This document shows positions 9,104 to 18,500 of a DNA stretch of 35,849 nucleotides, one piece after another. A program made the translations under genes and the position numbers. Numbering within the stretch: position 1 is the first letter of the stretch; each line of letters begins with the position of its first letter. Origin of the DNA: Bacteroidota bacterium (lineage in GTDB: Bacteria; Bacteroidota; Bacteroidia; Cytophagales; Cyclobacteriaceae); NCBI GenBank assembly GCA_023393375.1, contig JAEWLI010000165.1:1-35849 (forward strand). The letters run 5' to 3'. Below the pieces are notes generated by a model, which worked only from the letters and a program-made list of their open reading frames with translations, ran no database searches and was not told where the DNA came from.

Positions 9104-10975
9104 TTGAAGAAGGAATCGATATTTAAGATTACTGCAATTTTACTTCCTTTTATAATACTATTTCTAGTCGAGATAGCATTGCGCATAACTAAGTATGGCG
9201 AGAGTTATCCTCTTTTTCACAAGGTAACTGTTGAAAACCAGCCCGATTATCTTGTCATGAATCCTTTTATAGCCAATAAATATTTTAAGGACAAAAACTT
9301 TCGTTCGGATAATCAATTCGACCTTTTTGTCAGAACAAAAACAGATAGCACGTTCCGGATTTTTGTTCAAGGAGCTTCTACCACAGTAGGTTTCCCATTT
9401 TATCGTGGAGGCTCTTTTCCTAGAATGTTAAAATACCGATTGTCCCAGACTTTTCCTGAAAAAAATATAGAAGTAGTAAATACCGGAATTACCGCAGTAA
9501 ATTCCTACACCATGTGGGACTTAACTGATGAAATAATAAAACAAAAGCCCGACCTGGTAATCATTTATGCTGGTCATAATGAATATTATGGAGCTTTGGG
9601 TGTGGGATCTACAAACTCTTTTGGAAGCCACCCAGTAATTATAAGATCCTATCTCACATTAAAAAAATCCCGTCTTTTTCAATTTTTGGACAACAGCTAT
9701 ACCAGGATTACAAGCGATACACAAAAACCGAAAATAGGAGAAACAACCCTTATGGAAGTAATGGTTAGGGAACAGCGTATCCCCTATGATTCTAAAATGT
9801 ATCATGCCGGAATCAACCAGTTTGAAGGTAACCTTAAACGAATATTAAAGAAATATAAAAATCATCATATCCCGGTAATATTATCAACTATTGTGAGCAA
9901 TGAAAAAGACGTTAAACCATTTATCAGTGATAGCCTGATCAATGAAAATCAATTTATTGAAGCCTTAAATCAAAACCGGCCTGAAGCTAATCAATTGGCA
10001 CAAAAAAATGCACTGGCTGCTTACACTTTAGGAAAATACTATCTTCAGATTAATCAGGACACAGCCAAAAAATACCTGCATTTGGCTAAAGAGTTGGACT
10101 TGCTCAGGTTTAGGGCTCCTGAGAAAATCAATAATGTGATTGTAAATTTTTCCAAGAAATATGATTATCCTTTAGTGGATATGGTGGATATTTTTGCATC
10201 TCATTCTGCTTATGGAATAATTGGTGATGAATTGTTGACCGAACATGTTCATCCAAATGTAAAAGGGTATTTGCTAATGGCTGATGCATATTACCATAAA
10301 ATCCAGGAATTAGGGTTGTTGGGTGATTATGGGGAAAATTACATTTCCTTTGACGAAGCTTCTCATGATATCCCTGTTACAGAAATCGATTCTCTCAAAG
10401 GAAAGATCATGATAGATGACTTGAAAAAATCATGGCCATATGATTTAAGTATGGCTGGTAATCGTGCACCAATACCCTATCATTTAGGAAATTCAACTTA
10501 CGAACAACGAAGAGCATTAGATCTCTTTACAAAGCTTGCATACTGGAAAGATGTAATGCTGCAATCCTATGCAAAATATGATCGTGAAGGAGCTTATGGT
10601 AAAGGTCTTCGTGTAGCCCAGTCCTTAATTTTAGAATATCCTGAAGAACCAAAAGTTTATCGTTTGGCCGGAAAAATGTGCTTAAGATTAGGTGATTTCG
10701 AAAAGGCTGTTTATTATTTTTTTAAACACAATCAACTTGATCAAAGTAGCCTGTCAGCACAGCAACTCGCCTTAGTTTACATCAAATTAAATAATATTGA
10801 ATTGGCTAATAAAACTCTTCAGGAAACAAAAAACAGGGGTTTGAATGACGAAGTATTAAATCATATGATTAAAGGTACAATGGACCAGCTGTCAAAAAAT
10901 GGTATTGGTGACAATGAACAAACCAAAAATACAATAACTATCAAATATTTATGGGAAGAAGAAAAAGCATATTAA
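9104..10975 (+). CDS. Membrane-anchored SGNH/GDSL-like protein with TPR-like C-terminus
   Basis: This protein has 623 residues. One N-terminal membrane segment (about residues 8-27) is followed by an SGNH-like domain. Its blocks are GAST at 90-93 (putative nucleophile Ser92), NTG at 126-128, GHNE at 157-160 and HVHP at 381-384 (putative His383). Helical segments of TPR character are inserted at about 285-335 and repeat at about 490-600. SGNH proteins hydrolyse or transfer acyl groups. Members with a membrane anchor are often involved in modification of exported glycans, but no substrate can be read here. The start is TTG: the first in-frame ATG (residue 52) would delete the membrane anchor, and AAAGG lies a suitable distance before the TTG. 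The gene converges on the SxtJ gene with only 7 bases between the stops. Confidence 0.75.
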   Translation: MKKESIFKITAILLPFIILFLVEIALRITKYGESYPLFHKVTVENQPDYLVMNPFIANKYFKDKNFRSDNQFDLFVRTKTDSTFRIFVQGASTTVGFPFYRGGSFPRMLKYRLSQTFPEKNIEVVNTGITAVNSYTMWDLTDEIIKQKPDLVIIYAGHNEYYGALGVGSTNSFGSHPVIIRSYLTLKKSRLFQFLDNSYTRITSDTQKPKIGETTLMEVMVREQRIPYDSKMYHAGINQFEGNLKRILKKYKNHHIPVILSTIVSNEKDVKPFISDSLINENQFIEALNQNRPEANQLAQKNALAAYTLGKYYLQINQDTAKKYLHLAKELDLLRFRAPEKINNVIVNFSKKYDYPLVDMVDIFASHSAYGIIGDELLTEHVHPNVKGYLLMADAYYHKIQELGLLGDYGENYISFDEASHDIPVTEIDSLKGKIMIDDLKKSWPYDLSMAGNRAPIPYHLGNSTYEQRRALDLFTKLAYWKDVMLQSYAKYDREGAYGKGLRVAQSLILEYPEEPKVYRLAGKMCLRLGDFEKAVYYFFKHNQLDQSSLSAQQLALVYIKLNNIELANKTLQETKNRGLNDEVLNHMIKGTMDQLSKNGIGDNEQTKNTITIKYLWEEEKAY

Positions 10976-10982
10976 AAAAATT

Positions 10983-11342
10983 CTACCAGGGTTTCTCTAT
11001 ATCCTTTTTAGAATATAAATGATCTCGTCGATGAAAATGAGAGTCATCTTTCCCCTTTTTTAGTATTTGATTACTACCTGCCAGGCGTTGGAAAAAAGAT
11101 AACGGCACTAAAAATAAATAGAAGATAATGAACATTATTATATAATTCATTATTACTCCTAAATAGTAGGAAAAAGCAAACCAACCCTTCCCGATCATGA
11201 TTGTCATCCATTTAGAGATTATGGATAGGGTTAATAAGCCAATGGATAAATAAATTAGCCAGTGGATGTCCATCCATATATGAACAATGAGGGACACTAA
11301 AGCCAAAACAATGATCGTTTCCAGAGCTTTTTCCCAGTTCAT
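10983..11342 (-). CDS. SxtJ-family small membrane protein
   Basis: This is a 119-residue protein with two or three hydrophobic segments (about residues 7-50 as a pair, and 65-90), followed by a basic, His-rich tail. Its layout and motifs (a WEKALE... start and long aliphatic helices) fit the SxtJ family found beside carbamoyltransferases, including in saxitoxin clusters. The function of the family is not established. It lies last in an operon after the carbamoyltransferase and DUF5989 genes. The ATG at 11342 shares its A with the TGA stop of the DUF5989 gene (TGATG), indicating translational coupling; an in-frame TTG one codon earlier is less likely. The family assignment rests on resemblance and context, so it is less sure than that of the carbamoyltransferase. 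Confidence 0.7.
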   Translation of the reverse strand: MNWEKALETIIVLALVSLIVHIWMDIHWLIYLSIGLLTLSIISKWMTIMIGKGWFAFSYYLGVIMNYIIMFIIFYLFLVPLSFFQRLAGSNQILKKGKDDSHFHRRDHLYSKKDIEKPW

Positions 11343-11491
11343 CAAAATAAAGTATAAATAAAAGGCGCAAGAGCTGAACCACTAGTAAAAAATATCAAGG
11401 CTCCGAAAATCAGGAATATAATGATTAAAGGCACCAACCACCACTTTTTTCTTTCTCGTAAAAACAGAAAAAATTCCTTTATAAACTCCAT
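11342..11491 (-). CDS. DUF5989 (SxtK-like) single-pass membrane peptide
   Basis: This 49-residue protein lies between the carbamoyltransferase and SxtJ genes. It starts MEFIKEFFLFLRERKKWW, followed by a hydrophobic segment of about 25 residues (roughly 19-36 and onward) and a short tail. An amphipathic start, a basic KKWW patch and one helix are the hallmarks of DUF5989, a very small family that accompanies carbamoyltransferases and corresponds in size and position to SxtK of saxitoxin clusters. The ATG at 11491 directly abuts the TAG stop of the carbamoyltransferase gene, and its own TGA overlaps the next ATG, so all three should be co-translated. No biochemical function is known for the family. 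It could anchor the carbamoyltransferase to the inner membrane, which is inference. Confidence 0.8.
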   Translation of the reverse strand: MEFIKEFFLFLRERKKWWLVPLIIIFLIFGALIFFTSGSALAPFIYTLF

Positions 11492-13291
11492 CTATTTTTC
11501 TATTAAATAATTTCCCAAAACCAAAACATCCATACCGGATTTCATAAAACAAAGATACGCATCCTCTGGGGAATTAACTATCGGTTCATCTTTGACATTA
11601 AAACTCGTGTTGATCAACACCCCGATTCTGGTAATTTTTTTATATGACTGGATTAATTGCCATAACAAAGGGTTTAAATCTTTTTTTACCACCTGAACAC
11701 GAGCTGAAAAATCAACATGGGTGATTGCTGGCAAATCAGATTTGATATACTTACGTTTTTCTTCCAAACTGAATTTTTGAAAATCATCTGGCAATTTTTT
11801 TCTCAACGACTCTTTTACTGTACTTGTAAACAACATATAATATGACTGTTTCCCGGATTCGAAATAGTCGTCATAATCCTCCTCGCAAACCACAGGTGCG
11901 AATGGTCGAAAACCTTCCCGAAATTTTATCTTCATATTTAAGTTGTACTGCATATCAGGATCCGTGGCATCAGCCAATATACTCCTGTTACCCAATGCCC
12001 TGGGACCAAATTCCATTCTTCCTTTGAACCACCCTACCACTTTTTTTTGTGATATAAACTGGGCAGTGACTCGGTTTAACTCTTCTGTGTTTTCGAAATG
12101 GGTAAAATTACATTTGTATTTACGTAAAATCCTGCTAATTTCCAGGTCAGTATATTCAGGTCCTAAATAAATGTTAAAAGACCTTTTTAATCCATTATAT
12201 TTCAAGTCTTGCTTGATATATGAAGCGGCTAAAGCTGCACCCAAAGCACCCCCAGCGTCACCTGCAGCGGGTTGAATATAAATGTCGTTAAATATATTTT
12301 GTTTGTACAAAACTGAATTTGCCACGCAATTTAAAGCTACACCACCCGCCAGACACAAATTATCTTCATTTGTTTCTTGTTTAACAAACCGGGTCAATTT
12401 GATAAGTGCTTCTTCCAGTACTTTTTGAGCAGCAAGTGCCAAATCTGCATGCACTTGATCTAATTTCTCCTCTGGTAATCTTCTACTTATTCCAAGCAGT
12501 TTTTCCCACACCTTAGGTTTTACCATTTTCAAACCAGCAGGATATTCGAAATAATCCATGTTCAATTTAATAGAACCGTCCGGTTTGATATCCAACAATT
12601 TCTCTTTTATTATTTCAATAAATCGTTTTACGGTGTTTGATGAATAGTTGCCATAAGGAGCAAGACCCATCATTTTATATTCACCTGAATTTACCTCAAA
12701 ACCCAAATAATAGGTAAATGAAGAATAAAATAATCCAAATGAATCGGGAAAATTTAGCTCTCCTAATACCTTGATTCCCTTTTCTCCAAATGCTATCCCA
12801 TACGATGTAGTCGACCATTCACCAACCCCATCGATTGTCAAGTAAGCACTTCTATTGAAAGGAGATGTATAGAAAGAACTGGCTGCATGAGAAAGGTGAT
12901 GTTCCGGGAAAGTAATGGGAATGTTCTTTAATTTAGCTTCACCTATTTCATTGATTTTCTTCCTGATTAACTGCTTTATAAAAAGCTTTTCCTTTAGCCA
13001 TAATGGCATCGCTTTAGCAAATGATCGAAAACCTTTGGGAGCAAAAGCATAATAGGTTTCCAAGAGTCTTTCAAACTTTAAAAAAGGTTTATCATAAAAT
13101 GCAATCAGATCAAGATCATTAACATCAAATCCTGATTCGGATAAACAAAAATTTATAGCTTTTTCAGGAAATGAAGCGTCATTTTTAATCCTTGAAAACC
13201 TTTCTTCCTGAGCTGCATACAATACCTTTCCATCCTCTACAATGGCTGCGGCCGAATCGTGATAATAGGCAGAAATACCGAGAATTTTCAT
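11492..13291 (-). CDS. NodU/CmcH-type O-carbamoyltransferase
   Basis: This enzyme of about 599 residues transfers a carbamoyl group from carbamoyl phosphate, via an ATP-dependent carbamoyl-adenylate, to a hydroxyl of a sugar or small molecule. Visible marks are YYHDSAAAI near the N-terminus, QEERFSR, the metal-binding FPEHHLSHAAS (about residue 128 on), the nucleotide-binding GGVALNCVAN (about 316) and the C-terminal signature RMEFGPRALGNRS (about 425-437). INTSFN and EPIVNSPEDA follow. No signal peptide is present, so it is cytoplasmic. I chose the ATG at 13291 because the family begins MKILGISAYYHD; an in-frame ATG at 13306 would add five residues. It leads an operon with DUF5989 and SxtJ genes. 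The acceptor is unknown; in homologues it ranges from Nod factor to antibiotics and saxitoxin. Confidence 0.93.
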   Translation of the reverse strand: MKILGISAYYHDSAAAIVEDGKVLYAAQEERFSRIKNDASFPEKAINFCLSESGFDVNDLDLIAFYDKPFLKFERLLETYYAFAPKGFRSFAKAMPLWLKEKLFIKQLIRKKINEIGEAKLKNIPITFPEHHLSHAASSFYTSPFNRSAYLTIDGVGEWSTTSYGIAFGEKGIKVLGELNFPDSFGLFYSSFTYYLGFEVNSGEYKMMGLAPYGNYSSNTVKRFIEIIKEKLLDIKPDGSIKLNMDYFEYPAGLKMVKPKVWEKLLGISRRLPEEKLDQVHADLALAAQKVLEEALIKLTRFVKQETNEDNLCLAGGVALNCVANSVLYKQNIFNDIYIQPAAGDAGGALGAALAASYIKQDLKYNGLKRSFNIYLGPEYTDLEISRILRKYKCNFTHFENTEELNRVTAQFISQKKVVGWFKGRMEFGPRALGNRSILADATDPDMQYNLNMKIKFREGFRPFAPVVCEEDYDDYFESGKQSYYMLFTSTVKESLRKKLPDDFQKFSLEEKRKYIKSDLPAITHVDFSARVQVVKKDLNPLLWQLIQSYKKITRIGVLINTSFNVKDEPIVNSPEDAYLCFMKSGMDVLVLGNYLIEK

Positions 13292-13517
13292 TTGATATTG
13301 GAGCATAATATTCCAAGAGTTATAATAAAGATCATTAAATCTCTCTATTAATCCTAACTATAATCTGTTTTAAAGGGTAATTGCAAATTGACGCACTGAG
13401 GGACTGGTAATATTTAAAGATTATGGTATTGTAATATACATATATTGATAAAATTAATAATACATAGAAACTCTATGGCTATTTATTAATTTGCAAAACT
13501 AATATCCATAAAATAAA

Positions 13518-13545
13518 ATTGGTTGCCCAAAAATGAGCAACCAAT
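13518..13545 (-). terminator. Rho-independent terminator of the susCD operon
   Basis: A perfect 9-bp stem, ATTGGTTGC (13518-13526) with GCAACCAAT (13537-13545), encloses a 10-base loop. On the reverse strand the stem is followed by TTTATTTTATGG, a T-rich tail. It lies 26 bases past the susD stop, exactly where the end of the transcript is expected. On the forward strand the tail is weaker. Confidence 0.75.
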
Positions 13546-13571
13546 CTTTTATGTGTCTTGTTAAACCATTA

Positions 13572-15554
13572 TTAATCAGTAACTCTATAACCCGGGTTCT
13601 GATATACATTTTTCTCTTCATTAGACATGTCCATATTGTCAAGTTGACCTTGAGGAATTGGACGCAGATAATGAAATTTTTGTATATTACGGGTAAATGT
13701 TTCAGCAGTGTGATCTCCTACATTAGGACCAGCAATTTCGAAAGTGGCAGCAATATCAGCCCATGTTTGAGTACGTACCAAATCAAACCAGCGATAACCT
13801 TCACCATAGTATTCTCTTGAACGCTCTGCAAGTAAATATTCTAATGTGATGTCAGCAGGAGTAGCTGCAATCATCACAGCACTATTATCTTCTACTTTTG
13901 AAACATTTCCATTATTGTCCCAACGCCATTTACCAGCACGTGCACGAATAATATTAATCAACCCTCTGGCAGTTCCATCATTTGCGTATGTTCCGGTTAC
14001 AGTTCTTGTAGTTGCACCCTTTACAGCTGCTTCGGCTGCTATAAAGAAGAGTTCTGAGAATTTGGCAATATTGAAAGGTCGAGTACTTCCTCCATTAGGT
14101 TGCCCTAATCCAGTACCATTATCGGTGCGGTAGGGGCCAAGTTTCCAGATCCCAGGATAAACCCGCCTGCTTATACCACGTGGAGACACCACATAATCAG
14201 CTCTTCCCGGTAATACACCTACACCTACATTGCTGTTATATGTAGAGTTGGAATAATCAATGGCTTGTGCAGGTTCTTCGTCCAAGAATGTTAGTATAGG
14301 ATCACCGGGATAAACCAACATATTATTTGCATTGTACAAAAATGTATTAGTTACACCACCTTTATTCCAATTACCCCGATAAACAGTGGTGAATGTACCA
14401 TCATAACGCGAATCATTAGTCTTGTCGGCGAATGTATTTTCAATGACTCCAATAGGCGGAGCCATACGTTTCCATGGACGTCCCAATGCCTGAACAGCTT
14501 CGCGTTGTACAGAAGATACACGATCTGTCCATATATCGTCCTTAGAGCTTGTCATGAGTGTATAATCCCATGTTAACATCCAGCTCGCAAAATTATCAGG
14601 AGCTCCACCGCTGCCCCAATCTAAGGATCCTCCATTATAATAGGCACTCTTCTCGGTGTGATCGGCATACAGTAGGATTTCATTATTCCGATCATTTGGA
14701 CCCCAATTCACATCATAATATGTATCTTGTAATCCAAATGAACCTGGATTCTCAATGGCGGTTGCCGCCAAATTGTAAGCCTGTTGATAATACCACTGTG
14801 CATCATGTCCGTCAGGGTCTACCCGTGAAGTTTCAGGATAAGTGGGAATGTCATTGGGATTCTCTAGCCACCACCCGTAGGTAAGGTATGCTTTGGCCAA
14901 ATATAAACGAGCAAGTGTTTTGGTTGCACCGCCTATCACTCGTCCTTCATCCGGTAAATCGTTGATAGCTATCAATAAATCCGGGAAAATTGCTTTGGTA
15001 TAAACTTCAGGTACTGTATTGCGTACAGAATACCTAATTGGAGTTTTGTTGAACATCAACTCCCCCGATCCTAGATCCAAAGCTACCCCACCAAAAGATT
15101 GTACGAGCATGAAGTAATCGAACGCACGGAAAAATCTGGCTTCTGCTACTACATCATCAGGAATAGTTCCTAACAATACAGCATTCTCAATAATACCGCT
15201 TGCGTTATTGATATTAGTATATGCAGCTCCCCAAAGTACATCGGCACGGCTTGTAATTGCAGTAAGTTCGCCTGCTCCTGAAAGATCCATATCCCTAAAA
15301 TTGCCATCTGCATCGTGAGCCCAAGTTGCCTCATCAGTTCCCGTGAGGCATGCATTGTAATAATATGCTTGTCCATATATGTATCGTAGGTGGGCGTACA
15401 TACCTGTGACCCCTCCATAAATGCCTCTTTCGGTTTCGAAATAGCCAGGTTCATAAAAGCTTCTGGGTTGTTCCTCCAAAATATCAGCACATGATACTAG
15501 AAACAATATCATCAGAACTGTTCCTACAAAAGATTTAATATATTTATTTTTCAT
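13572..15554 (-). CDS. susD: SusD/RagB-family outer-membrane glycan-binding lipoprotein
   Basis: This 660-residue partner of SusC sits on the cell surface and captures oligosaccharides over the TonB-dependent channel. It has a lipoprotein signal with the cysteine at residue 22 (FLVSC), then DILEEQPRSFYEPGYF, typical of the SusD N-terminus. A helical TPR-like scaffold follows (ARFFRAFDYFMLVQSFGG, LARLYLAKAYLTYG), and the conserved C-terminal RagB/SusD segment (LLAERSREYYGEGYRWFDLVR) completes it. The length is slightly above the usual 500-650. It begins 11 bases after the susC stop, so both are co-transcribed. A strong terminator follows. By context the ligand is probably a decorated xylo-oligosaccharide; no separate surface glycan-binding protein gene follows in this window. 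Confidence 0.95.
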   Translation of the reverse strand: MKNKYIKSFVGTVLMILFLVSCADILEEQPRSFYEPGYFETERGIYGGVTGMYAHLRYIYGQAYYYNACLTGTDEATWAHDADGNFRDMDLSGAGELTAITSRADVLWGAAYTNINNASGIIENAVLLGTIPDDVVAEARFFRAFDYFMLVQSFGGVALDLGSGELMFNKTPIRYSVRNTVPEVYTKAIFPDLLIAINDLPDEGRVIGGATKTLARLYLAKAYLTYGWWLENPNDIPTYPETSRVDPDGHDAQWYYQQAYNLAATAIENPGSFGLQDTYYDVNWGPNDRNNEILLYADHTEKSAYYNGGSLDWGSGGAPDNFASWMLTWDYTLMTSSKDDIWTDRVSSVQREAVQALGRPWKRMAPPIGVIENTFADKTNDSRYDGTFTTVYRGNWNKGGVTNTFLYNANNMLVYPGDPILTFLDEEPAQAIDYSNSTYNSNVGVGVLPGRADYVVSPRGISRRVYPGIWKLGPYRTDNGTGLGQPNGGSTRPFNIAKFSELFFIAAEAAVKGATTRTVTGTYANDGTARGLINIIRARAGKWRWDNNGNVSKVEDNSAVMIAATPADITLEYLLAERSREYYGEGYRWFDLVRTQTWADIAATFEIAGPNVGDHTAETFTRNIQKFHYLRPIPQGQLDNMDMSNEEKNVYQNPGYRVTD

Positions 15555-15565
15555 CTTTATCTTCG

Positions 15566-18500
15566 TTAAAATGACAAATTGATACCGATCAAATAGTTGC
15601 GTGTTGAAGGCGTGTTGGTGCCTATTGTCAGCAGACGCCTGAGATTTTGAGAATATGCAACAGCTGCATTTTCATTACCGTATGAGTTGGTTTCAGGATC
15701 CATCCCAGACTCTTTGTGGTAAGGTGAAAACAATACAAAAGGATTTTGTACCATGAAGTAAAGCCGTAGATTGTCAATTCCAAGATTATTCACCCAGTTG
15801 CTTTCATTAAAATTATAACCGAGGGACAATGTTCTTACTTTCAAGTATGATGCATTGAAATAACCTAAGGTACTGCCATACTTTGGATTGTCTCCACTCG
15901 TTGGACCTCCGGGCTTTGGATATTTAGCACTTGTGTTCTCCGGTGTCCAATAATCCACTTTCACATTATTCCTGCGTCCGCTCATCATATTTAGATACCC
16001 TGCCGATGAATAAAGCGAACTAATCAAAATACCCCCATTTTTAAAAGCACCAATAGCACTTAGATCAAATCCTTTATAGGCTAAACGGGTATTGAATCCC
16101 CCCATAAAATTGGGTTCAACACTCATGATTTGTCTATCATCAGCACCAATTGCCCTTGTTGGTGAACCATCCGAATTATAATCGCCGGTATATAGCACTT
16201 TAATCATTCCTGGTTGACCACCCGATCCTTCAAGGATATTCAAATATGGGTCTTCTTCTTGCCAAATTCCTATCTTCTTGTAATCAAAGATTACATCAAT
16301 CGGATGACCCACAAACCACCAGTTGCCTTCATCCCTTTCCACTCCTGAGGAGAGCTTAACCAGTTTGTTACGATTTGCATACAAGTTGAATCCCGCTTCC
16401 AATGTCCAACCATTTGCGTTGTCCAAAATCGTGCCATTAAGTGCAATCTCGATTCCATTGTTCTGGGTTTCTCCCACATTGGCCATATAGCTACCCACAC
16501 CAGCTGTAGCAGGCAAACCAACCCTTAGAAGGAGATCTTTGGTGTGTGTTTTATAGTACTCAACAGTACCCGATAAACGATTATTGAGTATAGAAAAGTC
16601 AATTCCATAATTCCAGGTAACTGAATATTCCCATCCCAAAAACGGATTAGGCAATTCAGATGTGTAGTAACCTACAGCGAAGTCCTCATCGCCAAAGTTG
16701 TATGGCCTAGTAGATAAAAGCCCGAACGTTTTATATGGATCCACCGATTGGTTGGATGTTTGTCCATAACCTGCACGCAGTTTTAACATGTCAATAATGG
16801 CAATATTCTGCATAAACGATTCGCTTTTCATATTCCATCCAACCGATAAAGCAGGATAGGTGTGCCACTTATTTCCCGGAGCCAATCTGGAGGAGCCGTC
16901 TGAGCGTAAAGTTGCCGTAAACATATATCGATCATCATAGGAGTACATTACACGACCCATCCACGACATCAAACCAGAAGCCCAATAGTTTTGAAAGTCG
17001 GGATTCACAGTTAATTCACCTTCTGCACGTCCTAAATTATAATATTGGAAGGCATCAGCTGGGATATCCCTTACATCAAGTTGAGATCTGTTGAATCTGG
17101 TTTCTTCAGCGGAATATAATGCCACAGCATTAACCATATGCTTTTGATTAAAAGTGCGGTCGTAAGTCAACATATTCTCTATTGCCCAATAAGTGGTTAG
17201 TGAATTGTTTATTGAAGCACTTGATTCGGTAGCTGGATTGATACTATTAACACCTTGACCTGTATAACTGCCACCGGTACTAGTACGATAGCTCAAACCA
17301 ACGTTGGTACGATACTTTAAACCCTCTACCCCGGGTATTTTCACTTCGCCATATATAGAGTTGTATGATCCAAATCCCTTTGTTTCACTTAGCCATCTAT
17401 CCTGTAATTCTTCAACTACATCCTTGGAGTATAGCCAAACATCGTCGGCAGGCATTCTTGCAGTTCGTTTCCATGTACCATCAGCATTATATGGCTCAAG
17501 AATTGGAGATAAGCTCAGGATTCCATATAACCCTACCTGATTACCTTCGGAAATATTATAGTTGTTGTTTGTACTTAATCCGAAACGGAATCTTTTGCCT
17601 ATTTCCTGATCGACTGTGCCACGCAAAGAATAACGATCATAATGTTGCGTAGGAATAACTGCCTCATCTTTGTAATACTCCATACCTACGCTGTAATTAC
17701 CGTTTTGGGTGCCGCCTGAAATGCCTATGTCATGCTTCATTACCCTAGCATCCCTATATAACAAATCTTGCCAATCAGTATTGGCATCTTCGGATTCATC
17801 CAATGTTGTAGTATTATATTGTCCTTGCTGACGAAATTCCCAATATTCAGGTCCGTTCATCATGGGAAATTTACTAAACACATCTTTAAAACCATGGTAA
17901 CCATTATAATTCACTCGTGGCTTCTGTCCAACACTGCCTCGATCTGTTGTAACTAATATTACGCCATTGGCACCACGAGAACCATAAATGGCAGTCGCAG
18001 AAGCATCCTTTAAGATATCAATGCTTTTAATATCATTGGGATTAATTTCACTTATAGAGCCAGGGAAAGGAATACCATCGAGAACCACAAGTGGGTCGTT
18101 ACTGGCAGTCAGTGAACGAGAGCCGCGAATACGAATTTGCATGGCAGAACCCGGTTTAGTGTTGGTTTGCGACATCTCTACCCCAGGCAATCGACCTTGG
18201 AGGGCCTGAGAAATGTTTGATGCTGGTACATCGCGCATCACATCTCCACTGATGGAAGCCACAGAACCCGTAACTGCTTCTCTTCTTTGTGTTCCATAAC
18301 CCACGACTACAATTTCAGATAGGGTTTTAATATCTGGAGAAAGAGAAATATTAATGGTACTCCTGGTACCTACTTCCACTTCTTCTGTGACATAACCAAT
18401 GAAACTGAATTGCAATACTGATTCACTTCCAGGTACAGGAAGGGTATATCTACCATCTACATCTGTAACTGTACCTTGTGAAGTACCCTTTACCAGCACA

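Noticed and set aside
13292..13306. ATG at 13306 as the carbamoyltransferase start
   Set aside because: The family begins at MKILGISAYYHD, which corresponds to the ATG at 13291; the earlier start cannot be fully excluded.
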